From Gracilaria domingensis (taxonomy: Eukaryota; Rhodophyta; Florideophyceae; Gracilariales; Gracilariaceae), in NCBI GenBank assembly GCA_022539475.1, contig VCMS01000231.1, positions 62,001 to 126,000 of the forward strand: a stretch of DNA of 64,000 nt. The letters run 5' to 3'. The stretch's first letter is position 1. Each line of letters opens with the position of its first letter. A program made the position numbers and the translations under genes. Positions 59,813 through 64,000 of this stretch are shown here, piece after piece. Below the pieces are notes generated by a model. The model was not told where the DNA came from, did no database searches, and was given only the letters and a program-made list of their open reading frames with translations.

Positions 59813-61190
59813 TGTCTATTCGACATTTGGCCATATGAGGTCATTTGGCCTCATATGAGGCCACTTTTCTTATTGCCATATCTTTTGAACTCTAACCTTT
59901 GAGGTATTCAAATAAGTTCATTAGAATCACAAGAAACAGAGCTAACTTGGTATCAAGCTTCAAACGCTGCTTAGGTAGAAGAAGAAAGGAGATATGTGCA
60001 ATTTACCTCTTTGTCATGGTCGCTTTTAAGCCCTATTAAATATGTCTTTACATTTGTTTTGTAAACATTAATACCGGCAAGGCAAAGTTTACATTGTTTT
60101 GAAGAAGAGGATTGTCCTCACGCACGTGTACACGACTGTGCACACACGAATAAAGCCAGCGACCGCCGCCGCTCCAGAAGACGACGACGGCGGTCATCGT
60201 TCGCGATTACAGGTTATGAGCCCGAACCAACACTGCGACAATACTCATCCTCATTTCCCACCTACAGCTCGACAAAAGCGCGCCCACTACCGCAACACCA
60301 AAGAAATCTGGACAGAGCTTTGGCACAACGCCAAACTTGCTCTTGCAGAAAGCCATACAGTCAAGTAGTCCAAAACTTTACCCACAATGCCACCCTCCAC
60401 CTCTCAAGACACATCTACCAGTGTCCATCCACCATGGCGCTTAACGGAAGAACTTGTCGAGCTCAGCACATCTAATCACCACCAATGGATACAAAACGTC
60501 AAAAACACGGAAATCGAACATGACTATGAACAACTTCTCGAACCGACATTTGCACCTCAAAGTAGCAAAGAAAAAGAAGTTGATTCCAGTTTTCACAGAA
60601 TAATCACAAAAAGCATCACGTCCGAGGTAGTCAATCTCATCGCAGACCCCACTATTTTTACTAAACCCCCAGGACATATCATTGAAGATATCACCCGAAT
60701 CCTAATGAAAAAGAATCAAACCGATGCATTTTCGCTCATGAATGAAGCTCTTCACATATCGCGTTCTGGATCTATCGCAGATTACATTAAAGAGCATCTT
60801 GCCATTCGTAAGAAGCAAATCATGGCTGACACACCCGGTGTTCAATCCGAACAGTTCACGGTCAACTTTATTCTTCAAGAACTTTCAGCAGATCAGCGCT
60901 TCGGCTTCCAAGCCACCACAATGTTACTGAATGCCAGGCCCGCCACAATCAATGAATTTCAGCTAAAACTCGAAGAATATGAGCGCCTACTTCAAGGACA
61001 GACCAGCACGGCTTCTTCATCATCATCCTATCGCACTAGTAGCAACCGCGCTAGAGGTCCCGGCCGAGGACGAGTCCGTGGTCGAGGCTACTCACGTCGC
61101 AACTCGAATTCGGAAGTCACAGAAATTCTCTCCAAGATATCCACAAAGATCGAGCAAATCCAGGAAGAATCTCGCACTCGCAAGCCACGT
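59813..61190 (+). mobile_element. Copia-type LTR retrotransposon, 5' part only
   Basis: A probable LTR, 59813-60211 (TGTCTATT...ATTACA, 399 bases), is followed directly by GGTTATGAGCCCGAACC, which is complementary to the anticodon arm of initiator tRNA-Met (GGGCUCAUAACC), the half-tRNA primer used by Drosophila copia. A gag ORF (60387 onward) then has a UBN2-type core (HHQWIQNVKN, IEDITRILMKKNQTDAFSLMNEALHI, FILQELSADQRFGF) and an Arg/Gly-rich tail. At 61190 it is cut by the LTR of the next element, before its expected zinc knuckle. Truncated fossil. Confidence 0.65.
60212..60228 (+). promoter_or_regulatory. Half-tRNA primer-binding site of the copia-type element
   Basis: GGTTATGAGCCCGAACC pairs with an initiator tRNA-Met anticodon stem-loop and follows directly after the proposed LTR end. 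Confidence 0.55.
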
Positions 61191-62038
61191 TGTAGTGCAA
61201 TGACCCCGGGAACTCCGGCCTCGCTCGTGCTGCTAATCGCAGATGTGCCGGTATGTCGGAATGGTGTCTCAGATGGTGAGGATAGGATAGCCCTTGGTGG
61301 GAGAATGTTTATTTGTTGGCCTGGTTGTGGGCACATCAGGTGTCCACGTGGTGGATATTGCCGCTTTTGCGGATTGCCCCTTTGAGCCGACGGGGCACGG
61401 TACACGTGTGTGGCTGTGGCCGGATGTGTGCCGGGATATTTGTTTGATTAGATACTGTAGTGATCCCTACTTAAGGGCCGGCCGACTGGCCATCCTTCTG
61501 GGAAGTAAAGTCAACCGAGTGTTCGGCTCTAAGTCTATCGCCCGCACGCGACCGCGACTCTTCGGAGAGCGTCCGTGTCGAATACGGCAGTGCTTATCCG
61601 CCTCGCGTCTCTGAGGAGCCACCGTTTACATACGGACATTGTCGTTTATTTTGGTGTCTTGTTTTGTTCTTGTTTTTCCCGTTCTTACGGCTGTTCTCCG
61701 CCCGGTTATCAGGTTATTATTTCTTTTGCTTCGTTTCTTCTTTTCTTTTCCCTTCTATTACAGGGCCTGTGTCCGTATACACGGCTCTTTTCCTTCGTTT
61801 GCCCCTACATTTGCCCGCACCGCTGTCTCGGATCTTCCACATCTGTGGCTGGTCTTTCCCCCCCGACCTCCGTCTGTAAGTCAGGAACGGGTCGCCCGGA
61901 GTTACGCCCGGCACGTGTCGACCCCATCGGAGGGCTCTTCCGCTGCGCCACCCCTCACAGGGAGCAAGGCTGAACTCCTTGAGTGCTTCTGCGTATGCGG
62001 CTGGTTTTTGTCCGTTCGCGTCACGGTTTTGCACTACA
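61191..62038 (+). repeat. 5' LTR of the third gypsy-type element
   Basis: 848 bases, TGTAGTGCAA...CACTACA. It shares terminal sequence and internal CCGAGTGTTCGG and hairpin features with the other LTRs. The primer-binding site TGGTCTCCCGACCTAGAA begins at 62042. Confidence 0.8.
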
Positions 62039-62165
62039 AAGTGGTCTCCCGACCTAGAAAGATCGGCGGGTCCGCTTCAGCGGTTTCTTTTTTTTGTCAC
62101 TTTTGCCTGGTTTGGTTTTCAGGAAGTCTCGAAGTCGAGTTCGTCGTTTCCGAAGTGTCGGTCTG

Positions 62166-63380
62166 ATGTCTATATTGGCGCCGAATGAAGTTCGGAATCT
62201 TTCTCTGCCGAGGTCTGCTGATGGCACTGTCACTGTGCCTCCGCGACCGCGGTTCGAGGAGGATGCTTCCAATCACGTTGGACTTGGCCTTGACTTCAGA
62301 AAGACCCGACCTTTCCGTTCGGTACCCCCAGATTCTGGGCTAGCTTCGGCCGCACTCGTGGCGAAAGCTTGCCCTTCTGGAGGGTCCCTTGCCCGTTACT
62401 CCGAGTTCGAGGCTCATATCTGCTGTTTGCAGCTCATGCAGTCCTCAATTCGTGAGGCTTTGAACGCCCTTATTGAAAAGGTTGATGAAACCCTCAAGAG
62501 GGATGTTCGCGGTGATGTTCGCAATTTGCGTTGTGAAGTGGACTCCATTCTGGAATATGTTCGTTCTGGCGATAATCCTCTGAGAAGGTACAAATCGAGG
62601 TTGATTGATATTGACTATCGTTTGCGTACGTTGGAGAATGCCATCTTGATAGACAATCGTTCTTCCGACTACTCGGATTCTGAGCCCAGCGGTGGGAAAC
62701 ATCGACGCCCGTCAGGTTCGAAGGGTTGCACGCGGCGAACGAAGTTCGATTCAGATGTCTCTGAGACCTCAGAGTTTGATACCGCCTCATCGGATTGGAC
62801 ATATTCGTCTGACTCCTCAATTGGAGCTTGGAGTCGTGAGCTCAGCCGCATGCGCGGGAATCTCTCATCTAACGAGTTGCTCTGTGAAGCGTTAGTTCCG
62901 AAGAAATCGGTCAACTTTTCGAAGGCTTTTTCTACATCGCCAGTTGATGCTGACTGTGTACCGTATCATACGGTGGAGCCCATTCGGGATATGACTCTGC
63001 CCAGGAATTCTGCTGAGTGGGATTCCGCACTGCCGCTCAATACGGATTATCTGCGTCAGAGTTCTGCAGTCATCTGTCACCATTGTTATGGCAGAGGACA
63101 CGCAACATCTCTTTGTATGCACCCTCTTCGGGATTTGGACACGATCATCGTGCGTTTCGAATCGTTGGCTCCGGAAGAACAGGAGAGTGTGCCATTGAAT
63201 TCTTACCTTCTTGCGAAGGACGATTTCGAAGTATCCTCTCCTCTCGAGGCGTCGAGTCCTGCCGTCTCTCGGTCGCTTCCTGTCCGTCAGGTCATCAACA
63301 ACATCACCACTGCTGTGGAACAACCCGTTCTGCGGGAGAAAACTCGTCCGTTTCAAACGGCATTGACTCAGAAAAACTGA
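62166..63380 (+). other. gag of the third gypsy-type element
   Basis: About 404 codons from the ATG at 62166. It has a coiled-coil region (REALNALIEKVDETLKRDVRGDV), a Ser/Asp-rich segment, then the CCHC knuckle and a short tail. The large central capsid helical segment present in the other gag proteins here is short or missing by comparison. Confidence 0.75.
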
Positions 63381-64000
63381 GCTTGGGAGCCTCCCATTCG
63401 GGAGAGGTGCCCTTTGAACAGGGGTCATTGACACCTGGGACTTCCCAGTCCCGCTCCCCTATAACCATCCTTTCGAGGAAGGTTTCTTTATCCTTATCGG
63501 ATTCAAACCCAGATGTGGGACAACTTACGAGGCCGTGGATACGGAAAGTTAATCCGAAACATCCGGAACGTGTACTCATGCTGTCGAAGCGGAGCTACAA
63601 GGTCTACGCCAATCTCGGATTTTCCCATCATCTGATGGCTCGTCATGTGACCGTTCTTGATACGGGAGCAGCTCCGAGCTGTATTCTGGATTCACTTCTC
63701 CCTCAGGAGTGTTTGCAGTACATCCGATATGGTCCCCTGAAGGATATTTGTGATGCGAATGAATCCCCAATTGAGACTGTGAGCACTGTGCCAATTCTTG
63801 TTAGACTTGGATTATCCGTGGTTACGGTCAACTTTGTTGTGTGCAAGAAGCTTGCTGTTCCGATTGTTCTCGGCTGCGACTTTTGTGATCGCTTTGTTCA
63901 TGCGATTAGACCGAGGTTTTCTCGGGTGGATTTGGCTGACGGAATCTTTGTTCCATTTGCTGGTAGGCCATGGGAACGGGCGAGAAAGAATCCGGCACCA

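Larger units (their letters stand above)
61191..64000 (+). mobile_element. Third gypsy-type element, continues beyond the window
   Basis: LTR 61191-62038, primer-binding site, gag 62166-63380 (CHHCYGRGHATSLC zinc knuckle) and the start of protease (VLDTGAAPS at about 63656, APIVLGCDF-like strand later). It is related to the large element but well diverged. It inserted into the copia-type gag. The part seen looks whole; the rest lies outside the window. Confidence 0.85.

Noticed and set aside
61191-61385. Last 65 codons of the open frame starting at 60387
   Set aside because: They lie in the LTR of the inserted gypsy element and are not part of the copia-type gag.
1-64000. Bacterial origin or contamination, suggested by the DPPY methylase, ParB and bacterial-type PurH/TerC
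   Set aside because: An intron-bearing eS21 gene, SPT2, TXNDC9-like and LTR retrotransposons are in the same sequence; PurH and TerC carry transit-like extensions.
1-64000. CRISPR arrays, tRNA or rRNA genes
   Set aside because: No regularly spaced repeats, no full tRNA pattern with a GGTTCGANTCC-type T arm, and no rRNA-like sequence was found by eye. A formal scan could still find a divergent tRNA.

Overview
The window looks like nuclear DNA of a compact-genome photosynthetic eukaryote, most likely an alga and possibly a red alga; I cannot name the species. The evidence is a eukaryotic ribosomal protein S21e gene with one 84-base GT-AG intron, SPT2, PP2C, SEC14-like, TXNDC9-like and NAD(P)H-hydrate epimerase genes, and bacterial-type enzymes with N-terminal extensions that look like plastid transit peptides (chorismate synthase, PurH, TerC). 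Most genes are single-exon and closely spaced.

Layout. (1) 1.8-10.6 kb is an accessory island. On the minus strand lie a ParB-like ORF and, in the same frame, an ORF ending in a 2-oxoglutarate/Fe(II) oxygenase fold. Divergent from them, on the plus strand, is an adenine/cytosine DNA methyltransferase fused to a SET domain. A short transposon-like element with a 142-base palindrome sits between the two arms. The set reads as a possible DNA/histone mark writer and eraser cassette and is the best candidate for an undescribed system. (2) 11-15.6 kb holds a small basic ORF, a coiled-coil gene broken at a G8 run, ribulose-phosphate 3-epimerase with an in-frame TGA, and a ketopantoate-reductase-like gene. 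(3) 15.6-32 kb is a nested retrotransposon cluster. It has a 12 kb Ty3/gypsy-type element with about 1% different LTRs and antisense ORFs, a truncated tandem copy on its left sharing its LTR, an opposite-strand relative on its right, and an older gag-like remnant. (4) 33.5-46.7 kb is a strikingly GC-rich block of seven or so tightly packed housekeeping genes (unknown protein, PurH, SPT2, TerC, FAD oxidoreductase, NAXE, RPS21e, PP2C). (5) 49.4-59.3 kb returns to ordinary composition, with an APH-family kinase, a TXNDC9-like protein, chorismate synthase, a TPMT/HOL-type methyltransferase and a CRAL-TRIO protein. (6) 59.8-64 kb is a copia-type element interrupted by another gypsy-type element that runs off the window.

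Together the host genes cover purine synthesis (PurH), the shikimate end step (chorismate synthase), the pentose phosphate/Calvin cycle (RPE), NAD(P)H repair (NAXE), thylakoid biogenesis (TerC), translation and chromatin. The genes are not arranged by pathway. No tRNA, rRNA or CRISPR array was seen.
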